DNA of 64,000 nt from Myxococcales bacterium (GCA_016717005.1 JADJUF010000023.1:62001-126000); one strand, 5' to 3'; counted from the stretch's first letter, positions 36,258 through 45,775 are shown. Made by a program: numbers and translations. The notes: generated by a model from the sequence alone, not told the origin.

Positions 36258-36851
36258 TCACGGCCGCGGCATCGGGTTGGCGCAGGTCTCGACCACGCGC
36301 TCGAACCGGAACGGCTCCTCGAGCACCTCGATCGCGCTGACGTCGGTGACGCCGAGATCGGCGGCGATCCTGGGCTCGGGCGGCGACGGCTGGCCGCAGC
36401 CATAGCCGCACGAGTCGACCTCGAGCGTGTAGGTCTTGATCGTCGGCTGCAGGCGCACCACGGCGACCTGGCCGTCGGGGCGCTGGAGGTAGACGTAGCC
36501 GATGCCGACCTCGCAGCCGCACGAGTCCCCGGCGGCGCAGGTGGGGCCGGCGAACGCGAGCGTGCCGCTCGGTAGACGGAAGAGCGCGTCGCCGGGGCCG
36601 GCGCCGGTCGCGCGGTCAGCCAGGGGCTCCGGCGTCGGCGGCGGTTGATCTTCGAGCGACGGCGGGTGGCCGCCGAAGCGATCGGGATCGTCGACGCCGA
36701 CGGTCGCGGGCTGGAACGGCGCGCCGCCGAAGCGGGCCTGGGCCCGGGCGACCGCGGCGTCGTAGGCGCCGGTGTTGTGGCGGCTGACCTCCGCGGGCGA
36801 CGGGGGCGAGCCACAGGCGGCGAGGGCGAGGAGCACGAGCGCGATGCGCAT
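36258..36851 (-). CDS. Lipoprotein of unknown function
   Basis: 197 aa. Very short signal peptide MRIALVLLALAAC with lipobox Cys13. Residues ~15-85 are Ala/Pro-rich. The C-terminal half has CAAGDSCGCEVGIGYVYL and SCGYGCGQPSPPEP, six Cys in all, so disulphides or metal binding are likely. No family recognised. Divergent from the gene at 36944. Confidence 0.6.
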   Translation of the reverse strand: MRIALVLLALAACGSPPSPAEVSRHNTGAYDAAVARAQARFGGAPFQPATVGVDDPDRFGGHPPSLEDQPPPTPEPLADRATGAGPGDALFRLPSGTLAFAGPTCAAGDSCGCEVGIGYVYLQRPDGQVAVVRLQPTIKTYTLEVDSCGYGCGQPSPPEPRIAADLGVTDVSAIEVLEEPFRFERVVETCANPMPRP

Positions 36852-36931
36852 GGCCTGTCAACGTCGCGGGCCGGCGCCGCTTACGGTCACCGCGGCGGTA
36901 CCCGCCCCGACGTCCGCGCCCGGCCGTGCGG

Positions 36932-36943
36932 TACCATCGCGAC
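36932..36943 (+). promoter_or_regulatory. Leaderless -10 at 36932
   Basis: TACCAT at 36932-36937, 6 bases before ATG 36944; it supports that start over an in-frame upstream codon at 36926. Confidence 0.5.
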
Positions 36944-37357
36944 ATGTCGATCTCGTTCTTCGAGAAGCTCATGCAGGAGGAGTCCGAGTGGAATGACGAG
37001 CGGCGGCTCATCGACGCCGGCGCCCGCGCCGATCGCGCGCTGGCGGTCGCCAACGAGCACGCGCTCGACGCGACGCTGGCGACCGAGCGCCTCGAGCAGC
37101 GCCTCGCCGCCCAGACCCGGCAGCTCAAGACCCTGCGCGCCGTGGTCGGCGTGCTCACGACGATGCTCAAGGACAGCGGCGCGCTCGACGGCGACATGCT
37201 CGACATCCGGCTCGAGGCCGCGATCGCCAACAGCGAGGACGAGATCGAGCGCGTCGTGATGGTGGCCTGCGCCCGCTGCCGGGCTCAGGTCGAGCGTGCG
37301 CGCACCGTGGTCACCGCCGCGGGCACCGTGTGCGATCGCTGCCACGCGACGCCGTGA
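36944..37357 (+). CDS. Helical protein with C-terminal zinc ribbon
   Basis: 137 aa. Starts MSISFFEKLMQEESEW. Residues ~25-75 form a likely coiled coil (ATERLEQRLAAQTRQLKTL). The C-terminus has two CxxC knuckles, CARCRAQV and CDRC, spaced ~25 residues apart, forming a probable zinc ribbon. No signal peptide. Function unknown; the shape recalls small adaptor or DksA-like proteins, but the DksA motif is not present. Confidence 0.65.
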   Translation: MSISFFEKLMQEESEWNDERRLIDAGARADRALAVANEHALDATLATERLEQRLAAQTRQLKTLRAVVGVLTTMLKDSGALDGDMLDIRLEAAIANSEDEIERVVMVACARCRAQVERARTVVTAAGTVCDRCHATP

Positions 37358-37365
37358 CGCGGCGA

Positions 37366-37648
37366 CCGCCGCGACGCCGCGACGGCCGCGACCACTGTGG
37401 CGCCGCGACGGCCGTGACCACTGTGGCGCCGCGACGGCCGTGACGCGGCGGCGCCGCGACGGCCGTGACCACTGCGGCGCCGCGATGGCCGTGACGCGGC
37501 GGCGCCGCGATGTCCGTGACGCCGCGACCGGCGTGACGGCCGCGGTCCCGGCGCAAGGTGCGCGCGATGGCCGTGACGCGGCGGCGCCGCGATGTCCGTG
37601 ACGCCGCGACGGGCGTGACGGCCGCGGTCCCGGCGCAAGGTGCGCGCG
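37366..37648. repeat. GC-rich minisatellite after the zinc-ribbon gene
   Basis: Begins within 10 bases of the stop at 37357. The first part repeats GCCGCGACGGCCGTGACC-type units of ~20-35 bases. It ends with a perfect-but-one 82-bp tandem duplication, 37484-37565 and 37566-37647 (single C/G mismatch near the GCGACSGGCGTG). No convincing coding frame. The remaining 85 bases before the cytochrome gene hold nothing clear. Confidence 0.75.
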
Positions 37649-37734
37649 GACCCAGGGGCGCGATCGCGCAGATACGCGAGGCTTGCGCGAACCGGGGTGT
37701 CCAGGCTGGCACGAGAGATGCTGCGACGATCGGC

Positions 37735-38517
37735 ATGACCCCGCGCATGTCCTGCGTCCTCGCCGCCGCGCTCGCCTGCGTCGCCGCGGGCTGCGGCTCG
37801 CGCTCCGACGCGCGCGCCACCGTCTCGACCGGGCGCGACGGCGGTCCGGTCGGCGCCGCGACCACCGACGGTGGGACCCGCGACGCCGGCACCGCCCTGG
37901 CCCGGCACATGGCCGAGCACCTGGCCCGGGTCTCGCGCCTGCAGGCCGCCGTGGTCCTCGGCCAGCTCGAGGTCGCCCGCGACGAGGCCCGCTGGGTCGT
38001 CAGCCATCCCGAGCACGCGGCCATGACCGACGCGGTCGCGGCGGTCACGCGCCTGCGCGCGGCCGCCGAGCAAGTGGTGGCCGCGCCGGATCTGCCCGCC
38101 GCCGCGGCGGCGACCGCGCGGCTCGGCGCCGACTGCGCCGCCTGCCACAGCGAGCGCGGGGTGATCGTCGCGTTCGCGTGGGACGCGCTGCCCGACGACG
38201 AGCCCGCGCTCGCGCGGCAGATGCAGCGCCACCAGTGGGCCGCGGCCCGGCTGTGGGAGGGGCTGGTCGGCCCCGCCGACGAGCTGTGGCGCACCGGCGC
38301 CGACACACTCGCGACCCTGCGCCTCGATCCCGGCGGACTGGCCACCGGCGCCGACGGTGAGGCGGTCAAGGCCGCGCTCGCGCGGGTGCGGGCGCTGGCC
38401 AGCCAGGCCAACAGCGTGCGCGATCAGCCCAGCCGGGTCGCGCTCTACGGCGAGCTGCTGACGACCTGCGTCAGCTGCCACGCGGTGGTGCACCGCGGCC
38501 CGCGCCCGATGCCGTGA
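37735..38517 (+). CDS. Dihaem c-type cytochrome lipoprotein
   Basis: 260 aa. Lipobox VAAGC (Cys ~20), a Gly/Asp tether with RDGGPV and TTDGGTRDAG, then an all-helical region. Two haem-binding motifs: CAACH (~136-140) and CVSCH (~248-252), each followed by a helix as in class II-like cytochromes. Exposed on the periplasmic side of a membrane. Probably an electron carrier; no oxidase or reductase is adjacent. An internal Met at codon 5 is an alternative start. Confidence 0.75.
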   Translation: MTPRMSCVLAAALACVAAGCGSRSDARATVSTGRDGGPVGAATTDGGTRDAGTALARHMAEHLARVSRLQAAVVLGQLEVARDEARWVVSHPEHAAMTDAVAAVTRLRAAAEQVVAAPDLPAAAAATARLGADCAACHSERGVIVAFAWDALPDDEPALARQMQRHQWAAARLWEGLVGPADELWRTGADTLATLRLDPGGLATGADGEAVKAALARVRALASQANSVRDQPSRVALYGELLTTCVSCHAVVHRGPRPMP

Positions 38518-38521
38518 GCCG

Positions 38522-39109
38522 TCACGGCGCCGCGGTCGGCGCCGGCTCGACGTCGGCCCACCACGCCGCGAGTTCGACCTCGATCGCCGCGAACGGCTCG
38601 AGCGCGACCACCGCGTCGTCGCCCCACACCCCGACGATCAGCCACAGATCCTCGGGCGTGCGGCGCAGCACCTCGACCGTGCGCGCCAGCGGGTCGACCA
38701 GCCACGCGTGGCCGACCCCGGCCCGGGCGTAGACCGCGAGCTCGCGGCGGCGGTCGAGCTTCTCGGTCGAGGGTGACAGCACCTCGCAGACCCAGTCGGG
38801 CGCGAGCTCGATGCCGACCGTGTCCGGCAGCACCGGCACGCGCTCGCGCCGCCACGCGGCCAGGTCCGGGACGAGCACGTCATCTCCGAGGCGCAGCTCG
38901 GGTCCGAACAGGACGATCCAGCCGCCCGGGCCGCCGCGGCCGCGATCGAACGGGGCCATGAGATCGCCGCCGAGCACGGTCGCCGCGCGCGCGTGGCGCG
39001 GGCGGGGGCGCGGGCTCAGGTGCAACACGCCGTCGATCAGCTCGGCGATCTGATCCTCGGGCGCGGCCACCAGGTCGGCGTAGGTCGCGCGGCGCGGCGG
39101 CTGGCTCAT
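38522..39109 (-). CDS. Uma2-family putative nuclease
   Basis: 195 aa. Uma2 (DUF820) proteins have the PD-(D/E)xK nuclease fold and are often scattered as selfish or defence-related orphans. Visible: ELIDGVLHLSPRPRPRHA near 25, VLVPDLAAWRR with the conserved PD (~80), and WVCEVLSPSTEKLDRRREL with E-x-x-SPST-x-x-D (~110), the family hallmark. Catalytic residues look intact. The target is unknown; no partner gene is present. Confidence 0.88.
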   Translation of the reverse strand: MSQPPRRATYADLVAAPEDQIAELIDGVLHLSPRPRPRHARAATVLGGDLMAPFDRGRGGPGGWIVLFGPELRLGDDVLVPDLAAWRRERVPVLPDTVGIELAPDWVCEVLSPSTEKLDRRRELAVYARAGVGHAWLVDPLARTVEVLRRTPEDLWLIVGVWGDDAVVALEPFAAIEVELAAWWADVEPAPTAAP

Positions 39110-39121
39110 GGCCGCACGGTA
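39110..39121 (-). promoter_or_regulatory. Leaderless -10 of the Uma2 gene
   Basis: TACCGT on the minus strand (39116-39121), 6 bases before ATG 39109; supports this start against a longer upstream frame. Confidence 0.5.
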
Positions 39122-39198
39122 TCGCGCGCGCGTGGGCTCGGCCACGGCGATCGCCCGGACCCCAGGGCTCACCTGCGTTGACCCGCTGCGCTGCGCCT

Positions 39199-39274
39199 CT
39201 TGCGCGATCTCTTCGTTGCGTACTCGCCGGGTACACCCGGTAACCGCCTCCGCCGCGCCTCGACCTCGCGCAAG
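39199..39274. repeat. Nested palindromic element between genes
   Basis: CTTGCGCGA (39199-39207) is mirrored by TCGCGCAAG (39266-39274), and inside lies the perfect CCGGGT-AC-ACCCGG. The element could fold into a long hairpin. The surrounding 205-base gap contains no gene. It may be a dispersed repeat or an RNA structure; copies elsewhere in the genome would decide. Confidence 0.35.
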
Positions 39275-39314
39275 ATGCTGTGCGGATCGAGATCAACCCA
39301 GGTGAGCCCTGGGG

Positions 39315-39678
39315 TTACCGGGCCCACCAGCTCGTCGGTGGGTTGCGGCCGTCGTCGGCGAACAGGCCCTCGCGCCGGAGCTCGTGGAAGTCGGCGATGC
39401 CGAGCGCGGCGCGCGGCTCGAGCGCGAGCAGCGCCACCGGCCGGCCGCGCGGCCGCGGCGTCGGCACGCGCTTGCCGGCGCGGCGCCAGAGCGTGGCTCG
39501 AGCGCCGCGGCCCGGGTCGTGGGGCGACACCGGCGCGGCCGGCGCGGCCGGGCCGGCGGCGGCGTCGAGCGCGTCGGGCGCGTCGAGCGCGTCGAGCGGG
39601 CCGAGCGCGTCGGGCGCGAGCGGCGGCGGTGGCGGTGGCGGCGCCGACCAGCCCGGCGTGGTGCCGCGGTCGTCGTCG

Positions 39679-39692
<14 letters not shown>
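39315..39692 (-). CDS. Hypothetical protein overlapping recA
   Basis: 125 aa. Its ATG lies 14 bases inside the 3' end of recA on the same strand, so it is probably translated from the recA message. N-terminal half is low complexity: an Asp run, eight or so Pro, then Leu-Asp-Ala repeats. C-terminal half (RGRPVALLALEPRAALGI, then FHELRREGLFADDGR and PTSWWAR) looks like a small folded domain. No family recognised. Confidence 0.5.
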
Positions 39693-40704
<1,012 letters not shown>

Positions 40705-40891
40705 TCCTACCTCCGCCGCGCCCCCATCGCACGCCACGTGCCAGCGCCAACCCCGCGGATCGCCGTCCCCGCCGTCCGGGATCCGGACACCGCGACCGGT
40801 CCCCGCCCACTCCCGCCCGGACATCGGACGCCGCCCGCTGTCCGACTCGCCCGCCCGCCGCGCCGCCGCGCGGTCAGGCCGCCGCGCCGCC

Positions 40892-41352
40892 GGGCGCCGC
40901 ACCTCACCCGATCGTCAGCGGCCGCCGGGCGCCGCACCTCACCCGATCGTCAGCGGCCGCCGGGCGCCGCACCTCACCCGATCGTCAGCCGCCGGCCGGG
41001 CGCCGCACCTCACCCGATCGTCAGCGGCCGCCGGGCGCCGCACCTCACCCGATCGTCAGCGGCCCAGCGGCCGCCGGGCGCCGCACCTCACCCGATCGTC
41101 CGCCGCCGGCGCGGGCGCCGCACCTCACCCGATCGTCAGCGGCCGCCGGGCGCCGCACCTCACCCGATCGTCAGCGGCCGCCGGGCGCCGCACCTCACCC
41201 GATCGTCAGCGGCCGCCGGGCGCCGCACCTCACCCGATCGTCAGCGGCCGCCGGGCGCCGCACCTCACCCGACCGTCGGCCGCCGGGCGCCGCACCTCAC
41301 CCGATCGTCAGCGACCGCCGGGCGCCGGACCTCACCCGATCGTCAGCGGACC
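40892..41352. repeat. 35-bp minisatellite, 13 units, upstream of recA
   Basis: Thirteen copies of GGGCGCCGCACCTCACCCGATCGTC followed by AGCGGCCGCC; spacing is mostly 35 bp, with occasional 32, 36 or 44. Units contain the palindromes GGCGCC, CGATCG and GCGGCCGC. No unique spacers, so it is not a CRISPR array. It fills most of the 700-base gap between recA and the nitrilase gene; the rest (40705-40891) shows no further element. Confidence 0.9.
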
Positions 41353-41395
41353 GTCGATGCTGTGGCGCCCGCGGGCGGTGCCGGCGCGCGCCCGA

Positions 41396-41407
41396 TAGAC
41401 TCCGGCA
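41396..41407 (+). promoter_or_regulatory. Leaderless -10 of the nitrilase-family gene
   Basis: TAGACT at 41396-41401, 6 bases before ATG 41408. Confidence 0.5.
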
Positions 41408-42190
41408 ATGTCGACGCGGATCGCCCTCGCCAACCTGCCGTATCCAGCCACCCCGGACCAGTCGGTCGAGCTCGCCGTCGACGCCGTCGCGCGCGCGGGG
41501 CGCGTGGGGGCGCGCGTCGTGTGCTTTCCCGAGTGCTACGTGCCGGGGTACCGCGGGCTCGGGCACGCACCGCCAGCGCCGGACCGCGCGTTCCTCGAGG
41601 GCGCGTGGCGCGCGCTGGCCGGGGCCGCCGCCGCCGCGCGGGTCGCGGTGGTGCTGGGCACCGAGCGGGTCGTCGACGGTGCCGTGGTCGCGACCGCGCT
41701 GGTGATCGACGACCGCGGGGACCGGCTCGGCTTCCAGGACAAGGTGCAGATCGATCCGAGCGAGGAGGGCGTGTACACGCCCGGCCGCGAGCGTCACGTG
41801 TTCCGGACCGGCGACCTGACGTTCGGCGTCGTGATCTGCCACGAGGGCTGGCGCTACCCCGAGACCGTGCGGTTCGCGGCGCGGCGCGGCGCGCAGGTCG
41901 TGTTCCATCCCCACTATCAACCGGCCGAGCCCGGCGGGTATCGACCGTCGACGTTCGCCGACCCGGCGAACACGTTCCACGAGAAGGCGGTCCTGTGCCG
42001 CGCGGCGGAGAACACGTGCTACTTCGCCAGCGTCAACTACGCGAGCGAGGGCTCGGGGACGACCTCCGCGATCGCGAACCCCGACGGCACGCTGCTCGCC
42101 CATCAGCCCTACGGCCAGGCCGGGCTGCTGGTCGCGGACCTCGACCTCGCGCTCGCCACTGGCCTGCTCGCGAGCCGCTGCAAGAGTTGA
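41408..42190 (+). CDS. Carbon-nitrogen hydrolase (nitrilase superfamily)
   Basis: 260 aa. The Glu-Lys-Cys triad is complete: Glu in VCFPECYVPGY (~43), Lys in GFQDKVQIDP (~111), Cys in VVICHEGWRYPE (~145). The following YRPSTFADPANTFHEKAVLCRAAEN-type region is typical for amidases of this superfamily. Acts on an amide, nitrile or N-carbamoyl substrate in the cytosol; the exact substrate cannot be read. No adjacent pathway genes. Confidence 0.88.
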   Translation: MSTRIALANLPYPATPDQSVELAVDAVARAGRVGARVVCFPECYVPGYRGLGHAPPAPDRAFLEGAWRALAGAAAAARVAVVLGTERVVDGAVVATALVIDDRGDRLGFQDKVQIDPSEEGVYTPGRERHVFRTGDLTFGVVICHEGWRYPETVRFAARRGAQVVFHPHYQPAEPGGYRPSTFADPANTFHEKAVLCRAAENTCYFASVNYASEGSGTTSAIANPDGTLLAHQPYGQAGLLVADLDLALATGLLASRCKS

Positions 42191-42273
42191 CACCTGCGCC
42201 TGCCCGCTGCGCGCGACGGCCCTCACCCGACGAGCCGGTCGAGCTTGCCGTGTTCACGTTCGACGCCTGACGC

Positions 42274-43020
42274 TCATCGCCGTCGGCGCGGCGTCACCTT
42301 GACCAGGGTGTCGGGCAGGCACGGGGAGATCATGACCGGCGACAGCGCGGCGGCGGGGCCGATGCGGCGGGCGCGGACGGTCACGCGGTCGGTCATGCGC
42401 ACCGGCAGCGCCTGGCCGCAGGCCCCCACCGCGGTGGTCACGTTGAGCACCTCGCCGACGTGCGTGCCCCGCTGGGCCTTGGCGACGCGCACGCGAAAGG
42501 ACGGCCGGCCGCCGTCGAACGCCACGTCGACCTTGCCCTCGGCGATGATCAGGTCGCCGGCGACGACCAGCGGCACGCTGGCGCCCGCGATCGCCGCGCT
42601 CGACGCCGGGCCGAGGGCCGTCAGGTCGGCCGCGATGGCGGCGCCCGTGACGACGCGAGCGGTGTCGTCGCCGCGACAGCCGCCGACCAGCCCCTTGAGC
42701 GGGACGTAGATCAGCGCCTCGTCTCCGGGCAGCAGCTGGAAGCCGCAGTCGGAGGCATCGACCTCGAGCGCGAGGTCGGCGCCAGCGGTGGCGCCCTGCC
42801 AGGCCTGGGTGACATGGAAGGTGATCGCGGCGCGCCCACGGCCGGCCGACTTCACCTCAACTGCGCGGCCGAGCGCGACCACGCCGAGGCGGCCCCGGGC
42901 CGACGCGACGGTGTTGGGGCCGGCGCAGTCGCAGGCGCTGGCTGTGGACGGTGCGGCGGCCAGGGCGGCCACGGTGGCCAGGGCGGCCAGGAGGAGCGAA
43001 CGGCGGAGGGCGGGCGTCAT
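42274..43020 (-). CDS. Exported CxC-start protein, TIMP/netrin-like
   Basis: 248 aa. Signal peptide (LLLAALATVAALAAAPSTASA) followed directly by CDCAGPNTVASARGRLGVV: the mature protein would begin Cys-x-Cys, as in TIMP/NTR-fold proteins. Five further Cys (DCGF, GGCRGDD, GACGQ, SPCLP) can pair in disulphides. VVALGRAVEVK and ITFHVTQAWQG are beta strands of that fold. The role is unknown; the resemblance is by pattern only. Divergent from SRAP. Confidence 0.6.
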   Translation of the reverse strand: MTPALRRSLLLAALATVAALAAAPSTASACDCAGPNTVASARGRLGVVALGRAVEVKSAGRGRAAITFHVTQAWQGATAGADLALEVDASDCGFQLLPGDEALIYVPLKGLVGGCRGDDTARVVTGAAIAADLTALGPASSAAIAGASVPLVVAGDLIIAEGKVDVAFDGGRPSFRVRVAKAQRGTHVGEVLNVTTAVGACGQALPVRMTDRVTVRARRIGPAAALSPVMISPCLPDTLVKVTPRRRR

Positions 43021-43142
43021 GAACCGAACAGACGCGCGACCGCGGCCGATGATCTGACCGGCGTGGCCGCCGCGGGCGCCAGCCGCGATCCGCCCGGCCC
43101 GAAGATCTGCCCGCGACTCCCGGCGCGCGCCGCCGCGGGAGC

Positions 43143-43155
43143 TAGCATGGCGACC
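43143..43155 (+). promoter_or_regulatory. Leaderless -10 of the SRAP gene
   Basis: TAGCAT at 43143-43148, 7 bases before ATG 43156. The start codon is independently fixed by the need for Cys at position 2, so this site is the best anchor for the leaderless pattern. Confidence 0.6.
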
Positions 43156-43860
43156 ATGTGCGGCCGGTATCCCTCGACGCGCGCGGCGCCATTGATCGAC
43201 GCGATCGAGGCGGCGCTGGTGGACGACGCGACGGTGGCGGGGGTGCTGGCGATGGCGCCGGGCATGCCGGCGGGGCTGACGTCGTGGTGGGCGCCGCGGT
43301 GGAACGTGGCGCCGACCCAGCCGGTGCGCGCGGTGGTGCTGATCGAGGGCGCGCCGCGGCTGACGCTGGCGCGCTGGGGCGTGCTGGCGCCGCCGCGCGG
43401 GCCGTCGCTGGCGCCGGTGATCAACGCCCGGGCCGAGACCCTGGCGACGAGCCGCCTGTTCGGCAAGACGCTGGCGACCGCGCGCTGCCTGGTGGTGGCC
43501 GACGGCTTCTACGAGTGGCGCGACGTCGGCGCCGGGCGCGCGCCGGTGCGGATCGCGCCCGACGAGGACGGCCCGGCGATCACGCTGGGCGCGGTGGCGC
43601 GGCTCGCCCGGCGCGACGGCGTCGAGGTCACCGAGCTGGCGATCATCACGACCGCGGCCAGCGCGCTGGTGGCGCCGATCCACGAGCGCCAGCCGGCGGT
43701 GATCGAGCCCGCCGACCGCGCGCGCTGGCTCGATCCAGGCGCGCCGCTCGACGGCCTCGCCGACCTGCTGGCGCCGTCGACGCTGGCGGGCTGGACCGCG
43801 ACCGCGGCGCCGCGCTGGCTCAACAGCTCGCGCGTCGAACACGGCGCGGCGGCGGACTGA
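43156..43860 (+). CDS. SRAP domain protein (abasic-site DNA-protein crosslinker)
   Basis: 234 aa, HMCES/YedK family. Mature protein starts with Cys2 (MCGRYP) after Met removal; Cys2 forms a thiazolidine link with abasic sites in single-stranded DNA, shielding them. Other family residues: INARAET (Asn/Arg contact), ADGFYEWRD (Glu) and APIHERQPAVI (active-site His). The last 17 codons plus stop are tandemly copied twice just downstream. Often SOS-associated; recA lies 2.5 kb away, with the nitrilase and CxC genes between. Confidence 0.92.
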   Translation: MCGRYPSTRAAPLIDAIEAALVDDATVAGVLAMAPGMPAGLTSWWAPRWNVAPTQPVRAVVLIEGAPRLTLARWGVLAPPRGPSLAPVINARAETLATSRLFGKTLATARCLVVADGFYEWRDVGAGRAPVRIAPDEDGPAITLGAVARLARRDGVEVTELAIITTAASALVAPIHERQPAVIEPADRARWLDPGAPLDGLADLLAPSTLAGWTATAAPRWLNSSRVEHGAAAD

Positions 43861-44029
43861 TCGCGCACCTCGGCGACCGCGCGCCGCCTGGCTCAACAGC
43901 TCGCGCGTCGAGCACGGCGCGGCGGCGGACTGATCGCGCACCTCGGCGACCGCGGCGCCGCGCTGGCTCGACAGCTCGCGCGTCGAACACGGCGCGGCGG
44001 CGGACTGATCGCGCACCTCGGCGACCGCG
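43807..44029. repeat. Three tandem copies of the SRAP gene end
   Basis: Units of ~74-75 bases start at 43807, 43881 and 43955. The first is the last 17 codons and stop of SRAP (APRWLNSSRVEHGAAAD) plus 20 following bases; the next two are non-coding copies with small changes (one loses a base). The remaining gap to 44106 shows no gene. Confidence 0.85.
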
Positions 44030-44106
44030 GCCCGCGACGCGATCGTCACCGGACGCGCCGGCGCGGATCGATCGCGCGCACCGCACGCGCCGCGGCCAGG
44101 TCCGAG

Positions 44107-44931
44107 TTACGGACAGTCGGCGGGGACGCCGCTGCCGGGCGCGGTGGGATCGAAGCCGTCGCTGCAGAAGTCCTCGGGCGCCTGGCCGTAGTGCGCGTCG
44201 ATGAACGCGCCGAGCGCGGGCAGGTCGAAGCAGTCGGAGCGCAGCGACCAGCCCCAGGCGCTGGCGGCGAACGTGGTGTCGAGCAGCGGATCGGGCGTGA
44301 CGATGAAGCGGTTGCGCAGCGGCGGGACGCACAGCGGGTCGGCGGGGCGCGCGGCCAGGAACGCGTCGAGGGCGGCCAGCTCGGCGGCGCACCCGGCGGG
44401 GCAGTTGTAGGTCACGACCACGGCGCCGTGCTCCATGCTGTGGACCCAGAAGCCGCGCGGCACGCGATCGGCGTAGGCCTTGAAGCGCGCCCACAGCGGG
44501 TAGTGCGGGCCCGAGGTCGGCGGGTTGGTGGCGTAGGTGATCGGCGTGCACTGCGCGACGTGGATCCCGGGCGCGAGCGCGGCGCTGGCGATGGAGGTCG
44601 TGCACGTGGGCCCGTCGGGCGCGCCGCCGTCGAGGTCGCCGCCGTCGGGCCCGCCGCCGTCGAGGTCGCCGCCGTCGAGGTCGCCGCCGTCGGGCGCGTC
44701 GAGGTCGCCGCCGTCGAGGTTGCCGCCGTCGAGGTCGCCGGGCGCGTCGGGCGCGGGCCCGTCGTCGGTGGCGTCGCCGGCCGTGGCGTCGATGGCCGCG
44801 CCGTCGATCACCGTCGCGTCGGCCCCGGCGGCGTCGAGGTCGTCGGCGCGCTCGTGCAGGTTGTCGCCGCACGCTCCGAGCGCGCACGCCGCGGCGCCCG
44901 CGATCCCGACGAGCAAGGTCCGGAAGGCCAT
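44107..44931 (-). CDS. DUF3105 lipoprotein with Asp-Gly tether
   Basis: 274 aa. Lipobox LGAC (Cys ~21). Residues ~30-105 are a long tether, first DAA/DAT-type then repeats of GDLDGG. From ~110 a DUF3105 domain: NPPTSGPHYPLWARF, RGFWVHSMEHGAVVVTYN with conserved His/Glu/His, and a C-terminal CFDLPALGAFIDAH. Paired Cys are frequent. DUF3105 has no known activity; it is found in secreted or membrane proteins. The tether DNA is a GTCGAGGTCGCCGCC repeat. Confidence 0.8.
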   Translation of the reverse strand: MAFRTLLVGIAGAAACALGACGDNLHERADDLDAAGADATVIDGAAIDATAGDATDDGPAPDAPGDLDGGNLDGGDLDAPDGGDLDGGDLDGGGPDGGDLDGGAPDGPTCTTSIASAALAPGIHVAQCTPITYATNPPTSGPHYPLWARFKAYADRVPRGFWVHSMEHGAVVVTYNCPAGCAAELAALDAFLAARPADPLCVPPLRNRFIVTPDPLLDTTFAASAWGWSLRSDCFDLPALGAFIDAHYGQAPEDFCSDGFDPTAPGSGVPADCP

Positions 44932-45014
44932 CGCCGGAGGCTCGACCACCCGACGGTCCGAGTCAAGCGCGCGCTCGCGCCCGGGGGCCTGCCCGCCGCG
45001 CGACCGGCCCGTGC

Positions 45015-45028
45015 GATAGTCGCCCGGC
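45015..45028 (+). promoter_or_regulatory. Leaderless -10 of the transporter gene
   Basis: GATAGT at 45015-45020, 8 bases before ATG 45029; slightly off the TANNNT pattern. Confidence 0.35.
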
Positions 45029-45775
45029 ATGAAGCTCGACGCTCGGATGACCATGTTCATGACGCTGGTCGGGGTGTTCCTGACCTGCCTGATCGTCGGC
45101 AACCTGATCGGCGGCAAGCTGACCGAGGTGCACGTGTTCGGGCGCGACTGGATCATCTCGGTCGGCGAGATCCCGTTCCCGCTGACCTTCATCATCACCG
45201 ACCTGATCAACGAGTTCTACGGCCGCAAGACCGCGCGCCGGGTGACGCTCCTGGGCTTCTCGATGATCGGCCTGACCGTGCTGATCATCCAGCTCGCCAA
45301 CCAGGCGGCGTGGTTCCCGCCGGCCTTCACCGATCCCAACTGGGGCAAGTCGAACATGACGCCGTTCGCGTTCGACAACGTCTTCATGAACGCGGTCACG
45401 ATCCAGATCGCGTCGATGTTCGCGTTCCTGACCGCGCAGTACGTCGACATCGGCGTGTTCTTCCTGGTCAAGCGGGCGACCGGCGATCGGTTCCTGTGGC
45501 TGCGCGCGACCGGCTCGACCGCGGTCTCGCAGATGATCGACACGGTGCTGATCGTCTGGATCGCGTTCGGCTTCGACTACGGCGCCGGCTTCCCGTTCGT
45601 GCACCGCAGCCCGATGTCGTTCGACACGATCACGACGATCATCATCACGTCGTACGTGGTGAAGGTGACGGTGGCGGTGCTGGTGACGCCGATCATCTAC
45701 GCGCTGCACGGGCTCATCGAGCGGGTCTGGCACGTGGCGCCGCTGCCGGCGTCGGTCGCCTCGGGCGATCTGTAG
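45029..45775 (+). CDS. Queuosine-precursor transporter, YhhQ/VUT family
   Basis: 248 aa, about six membrane helices: MFMTLVGVFLTCLIVGNLIGG, PLTFIITDLINEFYGRKTA (family hallmark TDLI-E-YG), LLGFSMIGLTVLIIQ, a middle pair, and a C-terminal VVKVTVAVLVTPIIYALHG. YhhQ-type proteins import queuine/preQ0 for tRNA modification. No tRNA-guanine transglycosylase gene is adjacent. The start at ATG 45029 is supported by position and family length (~220-250). Confidence 0.9.
   Translation: MKLDARMTMFMTLVGVFLTCLIVGNLIGGKLTEVHVFGRDWIISVGEIPFPLTFIITDLINEFYGRKTARRVTLLGFSMIGLTVLIIQLANQAAWFPPAFTDPNWGKSNMTPFAFDNVFMNAVTIQIASMFAFLTAQYVDIGVFFLVKRATGDRFLWLRATGSTAVSQMIDTVLIVWIAFGFDYGAGFPFVHRSPMSFDTITTIIITSYVVKVTVAVLVTPIIYALHGLIERVWHVAPLPASVASGDL

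Noticed and set aside
39181..39314. Possible tRNA or transposon remnant
   Set aside because: No T-arm or anticodon pattern and no transposase frame; only the palindromic element is supportable.
40892..41352. Possible CRISPR array
   Set aside because: Units repeat back to back with no unique spacers, and no cas genes are present; it is a minisatellite.
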